A stretch of DNA of 64,000 nucleotides, taken from contig CANLZY010000014.1 of assembly GCA_947495685.1 (NCBI GenBank), positions 1 to 64,000 on the forward strand, in the 5' to 3' direction. The notes beneath the pieces are model-generated. The model had not been told where the DNA came from. It searched no databases and was given only the letters and a program-made list of their open reading frames with translations. Made by a program: the position numbers and the translations under genes. Positions 38,096-47,235 of this stretch are shown here, piece by piece (positions within the stretch are counted from its first letter, which is position 1; each line of letters opens with the position of its first letter). The DNA comes from an uncultured Tropicimonas sp. GTDB lineage: Bacteria; Pseudomonadota; Alphaproteobacteria; Rhodobacterales; Rhodobacteraceae.

Positions 38096-38416
38096 TCACC
38101 CCGGGCAGCCGTTCGTCACGGCGCTGTTCTGCGTGGGGCTGTCACATAGGCAATTGCTGGGGTCACTGCTGGCGCAGCACGCGTCCAGCGCTATCATTTG
38201 CGCGGCGACGATCGCCTTTTCCGCATCCGTCTTGGCGACGTTCTGATAGATGTTGATCAACTGGTTCCAGGCGTTGATCGCGGGGTTGTTGTTGGTCGCA
38301 AAGCAGTTTGGAGCGCCTGGCCAACTCTGCGCCTCCGCGGTCACCGGGACCAACACCTGAACTGCAACCGCAATACCAACCACCAGAAGAGCGACTCCGC
38401 AGACGGAATTCTTCAT
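38096..38416 (-). CDS. Small cysteine-rich secreted protein, unknown function
   Basis: A 106-residue protein I do not recognise. A signal peptide runs to about residue 30 (GVALLVVGIAVAVQVLVPVTAEAQ). The mature part is about 76 residues with six cysteines, a single one near the start and five clustered near the end (CCASSDPSNCLCDSPTQNS...C), suggesting disulfides. The middle is helical (AWNQLINIYQNVAKTDAEKAIVAAQM, in two helices). I start at ATG 38416; an ATG eight codons earlier is possible. It lies 189 bases downstream of urtE on the same strand; no link to urea uptake is evident. Confidence 0.65.
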   Translation of the reverse strand: MKNSVCGVALLVVGIAVAVQVLVPVTAEAQSWPGAPNCFATNNNPAINAWNQLINIYQNVAKTDAEKAIVAAQMIALDACCASSDPSNCLCDSPTQNSAVTNGCPG

Positions 38417-38605
38417 ATCACACTCGCCAACCATCTTCACAAAAAGACACCCACTTCATCGGGCAATCTCAGCTACCTTGCCACACGGAAGATGTCAATT
38501 TCGGCGGCGGGCCGGGTCAGAGTCTGCCTGCCCGCTCGCCGCCATGAGACGGCCTGACAGAGCTGATCGCCCGCGCTTCATCTGCGCCCGCCCCGTCGAT
38601 GTGGA

Positions 38606-39301
38606 TCAGACCGATACGGCACCCTTCAGGTCGTCCTTGGCGAGTTCGGATTTGAGGCCCGTCATCGAGACTTCGCCCCGCTTCATCACGACAAACCGGT
38701 CCGCCAATCCGTAGGCAAACTCGAAATACTGCTCGACCAGCAGGATCGCCATGTCGTTCTGATCTCGCAGGTATTCGATCACCCGGCCTATCTGCTGGAT
38801 GATATTTGGCTGGATGCCCTCGGTGGGTTCGTCCAGCAACAGCAGCTTGGGCCGGGTAATCATGGCACGGCCGATGGCAAGTTGTTGTTGCTGCCCACCG
38901 GACAGGTCACCGCCACGACGCCCCTGCATTTCCTTGAGCACGGGGAACAGTTCAAAAATCTCCTCGGGCACCTTGTGCGCGGACTTCGGCAGGCACGCAT
39001 AGGCGGTCTCCAGATTCTCCCGAACCGTCAACAGCGGAAAGATATCGCGTCCCTGCGGCACATACCCGATCCCCTTGCGGGCCAGCACATGCGCCGGCAG
39101 CTTCCCGAGCACCTCGCCATCCAGCTCCACGCTGCCGCCAGAGCGCGGATGCGTGCCCGAGATCGCCTTCAGCAGGCTGGTCTTGCCAACCCCGTTGGTG
39201 CCCATGACACAGGTCACCTCGCCGGTCACCGCCTCGATCGAGACACCGCGCAGGATCTGGCTGCCGCCGTAATGCAGGGTCAGTCCATCGGTTTTCAGCA
39301 T
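38606..39301 (-). CDS. urtE: Urea ABC transporter ATPase UrtE
   Basis: A 231-residue cytosolic ATPase of the LivF type, one of two powering urea import. Walker A is GTNGVGKTS, the signature is LSGGQQQQLAIGRA and Walker B is LLLLDEPTEGIQP; the EGIQP after Walker B is typical for UrtE. It begins one base after the urtD stop and is the last gene of the urt operon. The urease genes that often follow in related genomes are not in this window. Confidence 0.95.
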   Translation of the reverse strand: MLKTDGLTLHYGGSQILRGVSIEAVTGEVTCVMGTNGVGKTSLLKAISGTHPRSGGSVELDGEVLGKLPAHVLARKGIGYVPQGRDIFPLLTVRENLETAYACLPKSAHKVPEEIFELFPVLKEMQGRRGGDLSGGQQQQLAIGRAMITRPKLLLLDEPTEGIQPNIIQQIGRVIEYLRDQNDMAILLVEQYFEFAYGLADRFVVMKRGEVSMTGLKSELAKDDLKGAVSV

Positions 39302-39302
39302 G

Positions 39303-40043
39303 TCATCGCCCCAGGTAGACGTCGATGACGTCCTGATTTTTTGTCACGTGATCCAGGCTGCCTTCGGCCAGAACCGACCCCTCGTGCAGCACGGTCACCT
39401 TGCACTCCAGCCGTCGGACGAACTCCATGTCATGCTCGACCACAACGACGGCGCGGGTTTTTGCGGCCTCTTTCAGCAGGTCGGTCGTGTGCTCGCGCTC
39501 GGCCAGGGTCATGCCCGCCGCAGGCTCGTCGACCAACAGCAGGCGCGGCTCCTGCGCCAGCAGCATGCCGATCTCCAGCCACTGTTTCTGGCCGTGGCTC
39601 AACTCTCCGGATTTCCGGTCCAACTGGTCTGCCAGGCCGATTTCCCCGGCCAGTTCCTCGATCCGAACCCGGTCGTTCGCCTGCGGCCTGAAGAACAGCA
39701 CCCCCCATGGCGAGCGATCCTTTTTCAGGGCCATGGCGAGGTTGTCATAGACCGACTGGTCCTCGAACACCGTCGGGCGCTGGAACTTGCGCCCGACCCC
39801 AGCCCGCGCGATCTGGCTTTCGGACATCTTCAACAGCGATTGGCTCATCTCGCCCCAGAGCACCCGGCCTTCGTCAGGGCGGGTCTTGCCGGTGACGATA
39901 TCCATGAAGGTCGTCTTGCCAGCGCCGTTCGGGCCGATGATTGCACGCAATTCTGACTGGCCGATGGAAAAGGACAGGTTGTTGATGGCCCGGAAGCCGT
40001 CGAACGTGACCGATACCCCGGATACTTCCAGAAGCTGGCTCAT
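39303..40043 (-). CDS. urtD: Urea ABC transporter ATPase UrtD
   Basis: A 246-residue cytosolic ATPase of the LivG type. Walker A is GPNGAGKTT, the signature is LSHGQKQWLEIGMLL with the SHGQ variant normal for UrtD, and Walker B is LLLVDEPAAGM. Its ATG overlaps the urtC stop (ATGA). Confidence 0.95.
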   Translation of the reverse strand: MSQLLEVSGVSVTFDGFRAINNLSFSIGQSELRAIIGPNGAGKTTFMDIVTGKTRPDEGRVLWGEMSQSLLKMSESQIARAGVGRKFQRPTVFEDQSVYDNLAMALKKDRSPWGVLFFRPQANDRVRIEELAGEIGLADQLDRKSGELSHGQKQWLEIGMLLAQEPRLLLVDEPAAGMTLAEREHTTDLLKEAAKTRAVVVVEHDMEFVRRLECKVTVLHEGSVLAEGSLDHVTKNQDVIDVYLGR

Positions 40044-41272
40044 TGCTCTGCCTCCTGTTCCCGCAGGCTGCCGGCATCAGGCCCGAGGTCGCGGCCATGC
40101 CGATTTGGAGCCCGGTTGCCCGAGAAATAGTCGAACAAGCCACCGATGCCTCTGGGCGCAAACAGCGTGACCAGCACGAAGGAGATCCCCAGCAGCACCT
40201 GCCACCAGTCGACCCAGACGATCGTGTAGACGCCCAGCGGAATGCTGGGAACCTGACCACCGGTGAACCATGTGGACAACAGCGACACCAGCGCCGCGCC
40301 GATCACCGCGCCGTAGAGCCGCCCACGACCGCCAATCGCAACCCAGACAGCAAGGTAGATCGAGGCGATCGGCGCGATCTCGGCCGGGTTGATGATGCCG
40401 GCCTGAGGATAGTAGAGCGCACCGGCGATGGCGGCGATGACGGCAGTGAGCGTGAAGATGAACAGCTTGTAGCCCTCGACCGAGTAGCCAAGGAAACGAA
40501 CGCGGGCCTCGTCATCGCGGATGCCTCGGATGACCGAGCCGAACTTGCCCGAGACGACCCAGGCGGACAGGACATATCCCAGACCAAGCGCCACGGCCGA
40601 GGCCCAGAAGAACCAAACGGAGATGGTGGCCTGCGGAATGCCCTCCGCCCCCGGGATGTTCTGCAGGCCGGACAGGCCGTTGTTGCCGCGCAGGCCGGAG
40701 TCGTTCTGGAACAGGTAGAGCGCGAGCGCCAGGGTCATCGCCTGGGTCAGGATCGACAGGTAGACGCCGGTCACCCGGCTGCGGAAGGCAAGCCAGCCAA
40801 AAACCAACGCCAGAAGACCGGGAACAAGCACGACCATGAGCAATTGCAGTGTCAGGCTGTCCGCAAAGGACCAGATCGGGGGAAAGTCGCTGGAGCCCAC
40901 GACGCCGAATATCTGCGTGCCGATGGCATCGATGATCTCCTGATCTGTCGGGGGGATTTCGGCATTGGCGAGCGATGTGGCGACGATGGCCTCTGTCCGG
41001 GCGTACATCAGCCACATGCCGATCATGTACCCACCGACCCCGAAAAAGGCGAAGTGACCGAGCGACAGGATGCCCGCAAAGCCCCAGACCAGATCCATCG
41101 CGATGGCGACAAGGCAGAGGCAAAGCGTCTTGCCGAGGGTCTTGACGAAGGACGTCGAAATCAGCTCGGACCCTGCGGCTTCGCTCATCAATGTGACCGC
41201 GAGCGTGAAGGCCGCAAGGCAGGCAATGAAGATCAGGACGGAAGGATTGCGGGACAGGAATGTACCGGTCAT
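40040..41272 (-). CDS. urtC: Urea ABC transporter permease UrtC
   Basis: A 410-residue inner-membrane permease of the LivM type with about ten hydrophobic segments, including LVWGFAGILSLGHFAFFGVGGY and the family EAA-like loop GFKSVIRGIRDDEARVRFLGYS-type region (seen as SVIRGIRDDEARVRFLG). ATG at 41272 follows AAGGAG; an upstream frame of 44 codons is polar and rejected. A 100-base gap separates it from urtB. Confidence 0.94.
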   Translation of the reverse strand: MTGTFLSRNPSVLIFIACLAAFTLAVTLMSEAAGSELISTSFVKTLGKTLCLCLVAIAMDLVWGFAGILSLGHFAFFGVGGYMIGMWLMYARTEAIVATSLANAEIPPTDQEIIDAIGTQIFGVVGSSDFPPIWSFADSLTLQLLMVVLVPGLLALVFGWLAFRSRVTGVYLSILTQAMTLALALYLFQNDSGLRGNNGLSGLQNIPGAEGIPQATISVWFFWASAVALGLGYVLSAWVVSGKFGSVIRGIRDDEARVRFLGYSVEGYKLFIFTLTAVIAAIAGALYYPQAGIINPAEIAPIASIYLAVWVAIGGRGRLYGAVIGAALVSLLSTWFTGGQVPSIPLGVYTIVWVDWWQVLLGISFVLVTLFAPRGIGGLFDYFSGNRAPNRHGRDLGPDAGSLREQEAEQ

Positions 41273-41372
41273 GCGCGGGCTCCTTGGTCGAGGCGAGGGG
41301 CAAGCCCTTCGCGCCCACCGGGATATTTCAGGACAGACGATGAAGGGGTTTGGGCGAAATGGAGGGCCATCT

Positions 41373-43331
41373 TCAATCTCCTGCCGCGCGGCCCTTGAGG
41401 GCAATGATACCCCGTGGGCGGAACTGGATGAAAATGATGATGAAGATGATCATGTAGGTCTGCGCCGCCAGCGTGTTGGAGGGGTTGAACCATTCGATGC
41501 CCTTTTGCAGGAAGCCGATCATCGTCGCGCCGAGCAGCGTGCCCCAGATATTGCCGACCCCGCCGACAACCACCGTCATGAAGCTCTGGACGATATAGTC
41601 GCTGCCAAGCTCCGAGGTGACCTTGGCATAGAGCCCGATGGCGACACCCGCGATACCTGCGATGCCGGAGCCGAGGCCAAAGGTCAGCATGTTGATGCGG
41701 TCGGGGTTGATGCCCATCGAGGACGCCATGCGGGGGTTCTGCGTGACGGCACGGACTTCGAGGCCCAGCCGGGTGCGTTTCATGATGAACAGGAAGACGC
41801 CGAGGAAGATCAGCGCGAGCACGAAGATCGCGATGCGGATATAGCTGATCGACACCACGTCGTTCAGCACCAGCGCGCCGTCAAGCCAGCCCGGCGAGGT
41901 CAGCGGGCGGGCCTGGGTGCCAAAGATGTTCTTGGCCAGCTGTTGCAGGGCGATGGAGATACCGAAGGTCGCCAGCAGCGTTTCCAGCGGGCGATTGTAG
42001 AGCCAGCGGATCACCAGGCGTTCCATTGCGACCCCGGCGGCAAAGGTCACGGCAAAGGCCAGCGGCAGGGCGACAAGGATCGAGATCGTGTAATCCGGGA
42101 TGATCTGCTGGACGACGTAACCGGTGTAGGCACCCATCATGATGAATTCGCCATGCGCCATGTTGATGACGCCCATGACGCCGAACGTGATGGCCAGGCC
42201 GATGGCCGCGAGAAAATAGATCGACGCGAGCGACATCGCGTCAAGCGTCAGGTCGAGGACCTGGTTCACACCGACCTTGAGGTTGATGCTTTTCAGGGTA
42301 TCGGTCGCCGCGTCCGTGATCGCCGGGTTGGGGTCGGCGAAGCGGTCGAAGAACACATGGGAGGCCAGCGCGACGGACATCTCTGCCTCGGTGGCGGTCG
42401 CCGGGGCCTTGCCTTCGGCGACCAGCCCCAGATAGGCGCGTTCGCGGGCAGCGTCGGTGTCGAGCTGCGCCACCGGAACGCCGCCAACCTTGCCACCCTC
42501 GATGTTCTGTTGAAGGGCCTCGCGCCGGTCGGCAGCACTGACGCGTGCCGGCGCCAGGTCCCTGGCGACCAGAAGGGCATAGGCCTCTTCGTTGCTGAAC
42601 GTCGCACTTCCGGGCTTCAGAAGGGCCGCGACATTGGTTCCCTCCGGTACGGCCCCGGCGACGGCATCGCGCGTGGTTGCCACCAGCGGGTTGAGCGCGG
42701 CGCGGGCATCGACACCCAGGTCGCCCGACAGGCTGTTGATGGCTGCAACCCGTTCGTCTTCGGTCCGACCGTATGGGATGGTGAGCAGCCGCACCAGCCG
42801 TACCTTGCGGTCGAGGATCTGCGGATCTGTCTCGCCGTCGATCGCGCCCTCGAGGGCCGGCAACTGCTCGGGCGCGAGGTCACGTTGGATCGCATCCAGT
42901 GCCTCGATCCGTTTGGCCGGATCGTCGGACATCAACTGAAATTGTACCAGGGCCGCGCCGATCATGCTTCGCACGCCCGAATTGGGCTTGAGCTGCTTCA
43001 GCTCCTTCTTGGCGAATTCGCCTGCGGCTTGGCCGTCGTCGATCCCGGTCAATCGCCACGTCTTGCTGTCGACCTTTTCGGCAAAGAAGAACAGATTGTC
43101 GGATTTGCGTTGCCACAACTCCTTGGCCTGCCATTTCTCCATCACGAGTTGCGCCTGCGGCAAGCCACTGTCACGCAGGGCGACGATTGCCGGTTCGATT
43201 GTCTGCCGGGAGCTTTTTTCGATGAGTGCCCGATGTTCCTGCAAGAGCGTCTGCATCGGGCTGTCTTGCGCCGTGGCCAGACTGACGCAGAGCATCAGGG
43301 CGGCGAAAGCGAGTGTCAGAAGTCTTGTCAT
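41373..43331 (-). CDS. urtB: Urea ABC transporter permease UrtB with large periplasmic N-terminal region
   Basis: A 652-residue permease. A signal peptide (MTRLLTLAFAALMLCVSLATAQ) is followed by about 330 residues of a soluble, helix-rich region, then a LivH-type membrane domain (from DLTLDAMSLASIYFLAAIGLAITFG). UrtB commonly has an N-terminal periplasmic part, but this one is at the long end. The membrane part ends in the usual FRPRGIIALKGR. The gene lies 72 bases after urtA, behind a hairpin. Confidence 0.93.
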   Translation of the reverse strand: MTRLLTLAFAALMLCVSLATAQDSPMQTLLQEHRALIEKSSRQTIEPAIVALRDSGLPQAQLVMEKWQAKELWQRKSDNLFFFAEKVDSKTWRLTGIDDGQAAGEFAKKELKQLKPNSGVRSMIGAALVQFQLMSDDPAKRIEALDAIQRDLAPEQLPALEGAIDGETDPQILDRKVRLVRLLTIPYGRTEDERVAAINSLSGDLGVDARAALNPLVATTRDAVAGAVPEGTNVAALLKPGSATFSNEEAYALLVARDLAPARVSAADRREALQQNIEGGKVGGVPVAQLDTDAARERAYLGLVAEGKAPATATEAEMSVALASHVFFDRFADPNPAITDAATDTLKSINLKVGVNQVLDLTLDAMSLASIYFLAAIGLAITFGVMGVINMAHGEFIMMGAYTGYVVQQIIPDYTISILVALPLAFAVTFAAGVAMERLVIRWLYNRPLETLLATFGISIALQQLAKNIFGTQARPLTSPGWLDGALVLNDVVSISYIRIAIFVLALIFLGVFLFIMKRTRLGLEVRAVTQNPRMASSMGINPDRINMLTFGLGSGIAGIAGVAIGLYAKVTSELGSDYIVQSFMTVVVGGVGNIWGTLLGATMIGFLQKGIEWFNPSNTLAAQTYMIIFIIIFIQFRPRGIIALKGRAAGD

Positions 43332-43350
43332 GCCTGCCTGCCCAAAGGAT

Positions 43351-43374
43351 CGGGAGGGCTTTGGCGCCCTCCCG
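43351..43374 (-). terminator. Intercistronic hairpin between urtA and urtB
   Basis: CGGGAGGGC (43351-43359) pairs perfectly with GCCCTCCCG (43366-43374) around a six-base loop, 29 bases after the urtA stop. Only a weak T run (ATCCTTTG) follows on the minus strand, so partial termination or mRNA protection is likely, favouring excess UrtA. Confidence 0.6.
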
Positions 43375-43403
43375 TTGTTGTGGTCTGCGAAGTGATCCGA
43401 AGA

Positions 43404-44678
43404 TCAGTAGTTGGACAACGTCTGGACGCAGGTCGAGGTCGCGGTGTTGTACATGCCGCAGTCCAGGTCCTTCCAGTCAGAGGTCAACACGGCCGATTCC
43501 GGCAGGAAGTCGGTCCAGGCGTCGCCCGGGACTTCAGCCGTCTGGCTGATGATGTCGAACTGGCCGTCGTCGGTGATCTCACCGATCAGGACCGGCTTGG
43601 ACAGGTGGTGGTTGGTGCCCATGACAGCGGTTCCACCGGTCAGGTTCGGGTATTCCTGGCCCCACATCGCGGAACGCACGGAGTCAACGTCGGTGGTGCC
43701 AGCCTGTTCGACCGCGTTCACCCACATGTTGAAACCGATAAAGGTCGCTTCCATCGGGTCGTTGGTCACACGCTCTTCGCCCATCTTGGCCTTCCAGGCT
43801 TCGATGAATGCGTCGTTGGCCTCGGATTCCGCGGACTGGAAGTAGTTCCACGCAGCCAGGTGGCCAACGAGGTTGGTGGTGTCCAGACCGGACAGCTCTT
43901 CTTCACCCACCGAGAAGGCCACAACCGGGATGTCGTCGGCCGAGATACCGGCAGCGGCGAGTTCCTTGTAGAACCCGATGTTGGCGTCGCCGTTGATGGT
44001 CGAGATCACGCCGACCTTCTTGCCGTCGGCACCGAGCGCAACAACGTCAGCCACGATCTTGGACCAGTCGGAATGACCAAACGGGGTGTAGTTGACGAAG
44101 ATGTCTTCGTCAGCGATGCCCTTGCCCTTCAGGTAGGACTCGAGAATGTTGTTCGTGGTCCGCGGATAGACATAGTCGGTGCCCAGCAGCGCGAATTTCT
44201 CGACGCCCAGCTCTTCGAGATAGTAATCGGTGGCCGGAATGGCCTGCTGGTTCGGCGCGGCGCCGGTGTAGAAGACGTTCTTGGAGGATTCTTCGCCCTC
44301 GTACTGGACCGGGTAGAACAGCAGGCCGTTCAGCTCCTCGATCACCGGCAGCACGGATTTGCGCGACACGGAGGTCCAGCAGCCGAACATCACGTCGACT
44401 TCTTCGACAGTCAGCAGCTCGCGCGCCTTTTCAGCGAACAGCGGCCAGTCGGAGGCCGGATCGACCACGACGGCTTCGAGCTGCTTGCCAAGGATACCGC
44501 CCTTGGCGTTCTGCTCTTCGATCAGCAGCATCATGGTGTCTTTCAGCGTGGTCTCGGAGATCGCCATGGTTCCGGACAGCGAGTGCAGCACGCCAATCTT
44601 GATGGTGTCGTCTGCGGCCATTGCGGAGCTGGCAAAAGCAAGAGCGCCGACCAGCGCCGTTGTGATACGAAGTGTCAT
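43404..44678 (-). CDS. urtA: Urea ABC transporter substrate-binding protein UrtA
   Basis: A 424-residue periplasmic urea-binding protein of the branched-chain-amino-acid-binding superfamily. A Sec signal (MTLRITTALVGALAFASSAMA) is cleaved before ADDTIKIG. Family landmarks are GVLHSLSGTMAISE, VDVMFGCWTSVSRKSVLPV, the FYPVQYEGEESSKNVFYTGAAPNQQAIPA region (in parts) and the C-terminal DLDCGMYNTATSTCVQ. It is the first gene of urtABCDE; a 385-base leader or promoter region precedes it. Confidence 0.96.
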   Translation of the reverse strand: MTLRITTALVGALAFASSAMAADDTIKIGVLHSLSGTMAISETTLKDTMMLLIEEQNAKGGILGKQLEAVVVDPASDWPLFAEKARELLTVEEVDVMFGCWTSVSRKSVLPVIEELNGLLFYPVQYEGEESSKNVFYTGAAPNQQAIPATDYYLEELGVEKFALLGTDYVYPRTTNNILESYLKGKGIADEDIFVNYTPFGHSDWSKIVADVVALGADGKKVGVISTINGDANIGFYKELAAAGISADDIPVVAFSVGEEELSGLDTTNLVGHLAAWNYFQSAESEANDAFIEAWKAKMGEERVTNDPMEATFIGFNMWVNAVEQAGTTDVDSVRSAMWGQEYPNLTGGTAVMGTNHHLSKPVLIGEITDDGQFDIISQTAEVPGDAWTDFLPESAVLTSDWKDLDCGMYNTATSTCVQTLSNY

Positions 44679-45063
44679 GAGTCTTTGTGTCCCTGTTTTG
44701 ACGGCCCGCTGCAGGCATGGAGAGGTCGTTCGCCCTCGAGCATCTTGCTCGGGGCGGTGTTCCCTGTCCGGACTGCAACACCGGTTGTCGATTCTGCGAA
44801 GGCGCTGTTCGTCTGGTTTCCCCGCATCCGCAGTTGGTAGGCAGGACCAGTCGTTGGACCCTGCGGGACGGATGAAAGGGTGGCGGCCCGAGATGCGCAA
44901 ATTCCGGGCAGCCTAAATGGACACCTTTGTAGGTTTTGCAGCCATTCGCACAGAAATCAGGCTCGAATTGCAGCGTTGCGTCGCATTACTGTGCAAAACT
45001 CAATTGCTTCCGCAGCGTCAATTCAGAATCGCTCGTCCGCTCGGCGGTCGACAAGGCGTCGGC
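44679..45063. other. Long region upstream of urtA
   Basis: No gene is supported. The part near urtA can fold a bulged hairpin at 44731-44756 (CGCCCTCGAGCA with TGCTCGGGGCG). The central part (about 44900-45010) is more AT-rich than its surroundings and should contain the urtA promoter, but neither a sigma-70 nor a sigma-54 promoter matches well. Confidence 0.4.
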
Positions 45064-46146
45064 CTAGAGGTCTGCGACAAGGTCTCCGTCGCCCGACATC
45101 AGAACCGCCAACCAGCGCGTTGATGGGATATGGGCGAAAACGATCAACATGCAGACGGTGATCGGCACCGACAGGAATGCCCCGGCCACACCCCAGATCG
45201 TCGACCAGAAGGTCAGCGACAGGATGACAAGGAATGACGACAGGTTCAGCGACCGCCCCGTGATCGCCGGTTCCAGGATGTTGCCGATCGAGAACTGGAC
45301 GGTTCCGCATCCCAGCACGATGATCAGGAAGGGCGTGATCGTATCGAATTGCACGATCGCCACGAGCGCCGGGAACACCACCCCGAGGATCGAGCCGATC
45401 GAGGGAATGAAATTGAGGGCAAAGGCGAGCACCGCCCACGTCTCGGCAAAGTCCAGCCCCAAGGGCTTCATCACCGCATAGCTGAACACCCCGGTCAGAA
45501 GCGAGACGAACGTCTTGACCCCGATATACCGCCGAAGCCCTGCAGATATCGAATGCACCATGTCCCGGATATCGGAGCCGGTGTGTTCATCCCGCGCGGC
45601 TATGGCGAATTTGCGCCTCATTGGACGTCGCTCGACCATCATGAAAGGAACGTAGAGCGCCACCAGAAACAGCGCGCCCAAAAAACCGCCCGCCGAGCCG
45701 AGGGCGTTGACGACCCAGGCCGAAACATCGGCGTTCTGCATCGCTTCCACCACGGATCGGGCGTTCTCTTCGCCGATCACCGACACGATGGCCGCCGTCA
45801 GCCCGTCAAAACGGGCACTGTAGCGCGGCAGCGCATCCGCCACGTCGTCGGTCTGATTGGCCAGGATCAGCCCGATCACCAACAGGCCGGACAGGATGAT
45901 CAGAATCCCGATCAGATGCGCCAGCACCCCCGGCATTCGGTGCCCGGCCACCTCAACACGCCCGACGCGGTCAATCACCGCTGTCAGCAGGACAAAGACC
46001 AGCAACGCGAACGTCAGCGGAACAAGAAACCCCGCCCCCTGCACCAAGCCAAAGATCACAAGTGACAGGACCAACAACAAGTCCCGCCAGTACGCCAGAG
46101 AGCCGGCGTACTGGCCCAGACCGGACGGTTCTTCCGGGGGTGTCAT
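45064..46146 (-). CDS. AI-2E family transporter-like membrane protein
   Basis: A 360-residue polytopic protein of the AI-2E/TqsA/PerM family, members of which export small molecules or ions. Hydrophobic segments pair at both ends around a soluble central part (residues about 115-165), and the C-terminal signature ALNFIPSIGSILGVVFPALVAI is present. The ATG at 46146 follows GGGGGCG; another 15 codons upstream have no support. The real substrate in this organism is unknown. Confidence 0.88.
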   Translation of the reverse strand: MTPPEEPSGLGQYAGSLAYWRDLLLVLSLVIFGLVQGAGFLVPLTFALLVFVLLTAVIDRVGRVEVAGHRMPGVLAHLIGILIILSGLLVIGLILANQTDDVADALPRYSARFDGLTAAIVSVIGEENARSVVEAMQNADVSAWVVNALGSAGGFLGALFLVALYVPFMMVERRPMRRKFAIAARDEHTGSDIRDMVHSISAGLRRYIGVKTFVSLLTGVFSYAVMKPLGLDFAETWAVLAFALNFIPSIGSILGVVFPALVAIVQFDTITPFLIIVLGCGTVQFSIGNILEPAITGRSLNLSSFLVILSLTFWSTIWGVAGAFLSVPITVCMLIVFAHIPSTRWLAVLMSGDGDLVADL

Positions 46147-46162
46147 GTCGCCCCCGCGCGTT

Positions 46163-46402
46163 TCAACCGGCGGCCTTCCGCATCCGGTCATAGGCAGCCT
46201 TCATCCGCTGCCCAAGCTCCTTGGCGGCCTCGCCGACCTCGTCAGCGCTCTTGTCGAATTGGGATTTCGTCAGGAACTTGTCCCATTCGGCGGTCAACTC
46301 GCCCCACTCGTCCTCGGCCTCGCGGCTGGCGAGATGCAGCTGCAGACGCAGTTCATCGCGGGTGCGTTTTAGATCATCCTTGAGTTTGTCGAAATCAGCC
46401 AT
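46163..46402 (-). CDS. Small charged helical protein, unknown function
   Basis: A 79-residue protein, highly charged and predicted almost wholly helical (MADFDKLKDDLKRTRDEL...), with heptad-like spacing that suggests a coiled coil. There is no signal or membrane segment. TAGGAGAAGGAG lies just before the ATG, so translation is likely strong. It ends 16 bases before the AI-2E gene, with which it is probably co-transcribed. I do not recognise the family. Confidence 0.75.
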   Translation of the reverse strand: MADFDKLKDDLKRTRDELRLQLHLASREAEDEWGELTAEWDKFLTKSQFDKSADEVGEAAKELGQRMKAAYDRMRKAAG

Positions 46403-46497
46403 GATGTGCTCCTTCTCCTACGTTGAAGATAAGCACGCTTGGCGATTTCGCCAGCTTGGATTGTGAAGAGTCCAAAAAGAAATTCGCGCAGGCCGGG

Positions 46498-47235
46498 TCA
46501 GTCCAGCCGCGCCACCAGCCGGTCACAGGCATAGCCGACGGCCCGATGCAGGATCAGCGTCAACACCGCAAGCACCAGCAGGGTGGCGAACATCAGGTCG
46601 ATCTTGACCCGGCCATTGGCCAGCAACATCAGGTACCCCAGCCCCCCGGCCGCCCCGACCCACTCGCCGATGACGGCGCCGATGGGCGCATAGACCGCCG
46701 CCAGCCGCAGCCCCGACGCCAGCGCCGGGATCGCGGCGGGCACCCGCACCCGCCACAGCAACCGCCCCGGCGACGCCCCCATGGTATGGCCAAGATCCAG
46801 CCAGCCCGGCGGCGTGCGCATCAACCCGTCGAAAAAGGCTGACGCCACGGGGAAATAGATGATCAGCACGGCCATCAGCACCTTGGACCAGATGCCATAG
46901 CCCAGCCACAGCGTCAGGATCGGTGCCAGCGCGAACACCGGCAATGCCTGTGTTACCACCAGCACGGGCCGCAACAGGTAGCGCGCCACCGAAGACACCG
47001 CGAGGCTCAGTGCCGTGGCCGCACCAAGCGCCGCGCCCAACACCAGCCCTGCCAGCACCTCGACCGTCGTGATCCCGGCATGCCAGGCGATCAGCGCCCG
47101 GTTCTGCCACAGGGCGCTGGCAACCCGCGCCGGACTTGGCAGGATAAAGGGCGGCAGATCGCCCAGCGTGACGAGGGCCTGCCAAAGGCCAAGGATCAGG
47201 GCCGTTACGGCCAGGATACGCACCGCGCCCGCCAT
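46498..47235 (-). CDS. thiX: Thiamine-precursor ABC importer permease ThiX
   Basis: A 245-residue permease of the SsuC/TauC-like class with about six helices and the coupling loop HTMGASPGRLLWRVRVPAAIPAL. Sitting in the thi operon with ThiY and ThiZ, it should import hydroxymethylpyrimidine or formylaminopyrimidine. The ATG at 47235 overlaps the thiZ stop (TGATG); a GTG one codon earlier is also possible. Confidence 0.87.
   Translation of the reverse strand: MAGAVRILAVTALILGLWQALVTLGDLPPFILPSPARVASALWQNRALIAWHAGITTVEVLAGLVLGAALGAATALSLAVSSVARYLLRPVLVVTQALPVFALAPILTLWLGYGIWSKVLMAVLIIYFPVASAFFDGLMRTPPGWLDLGHTMGASPGRLLWRVRVPAAIPALASGLRLAAVYAPIGAVIGEWVGAAGGLGYLMLLANGRVKIDLMFATLLVLAVLTLILHRAVGYACDRLVARLD

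Noticed and set aside
41070..44840. A 1256-codon plus-strand frame opposite urtABC
   Set aside because: Antisense shadow of strongly recognisable urt genes, with charged low-information sequence; not a gene.
44900..45010. Possible sigma-54 promoter upstream of urtA
   Set aside because: The best candidate keeps only part of the TGC end and lacks GG at the -24 position, so it does not meet the consensus.
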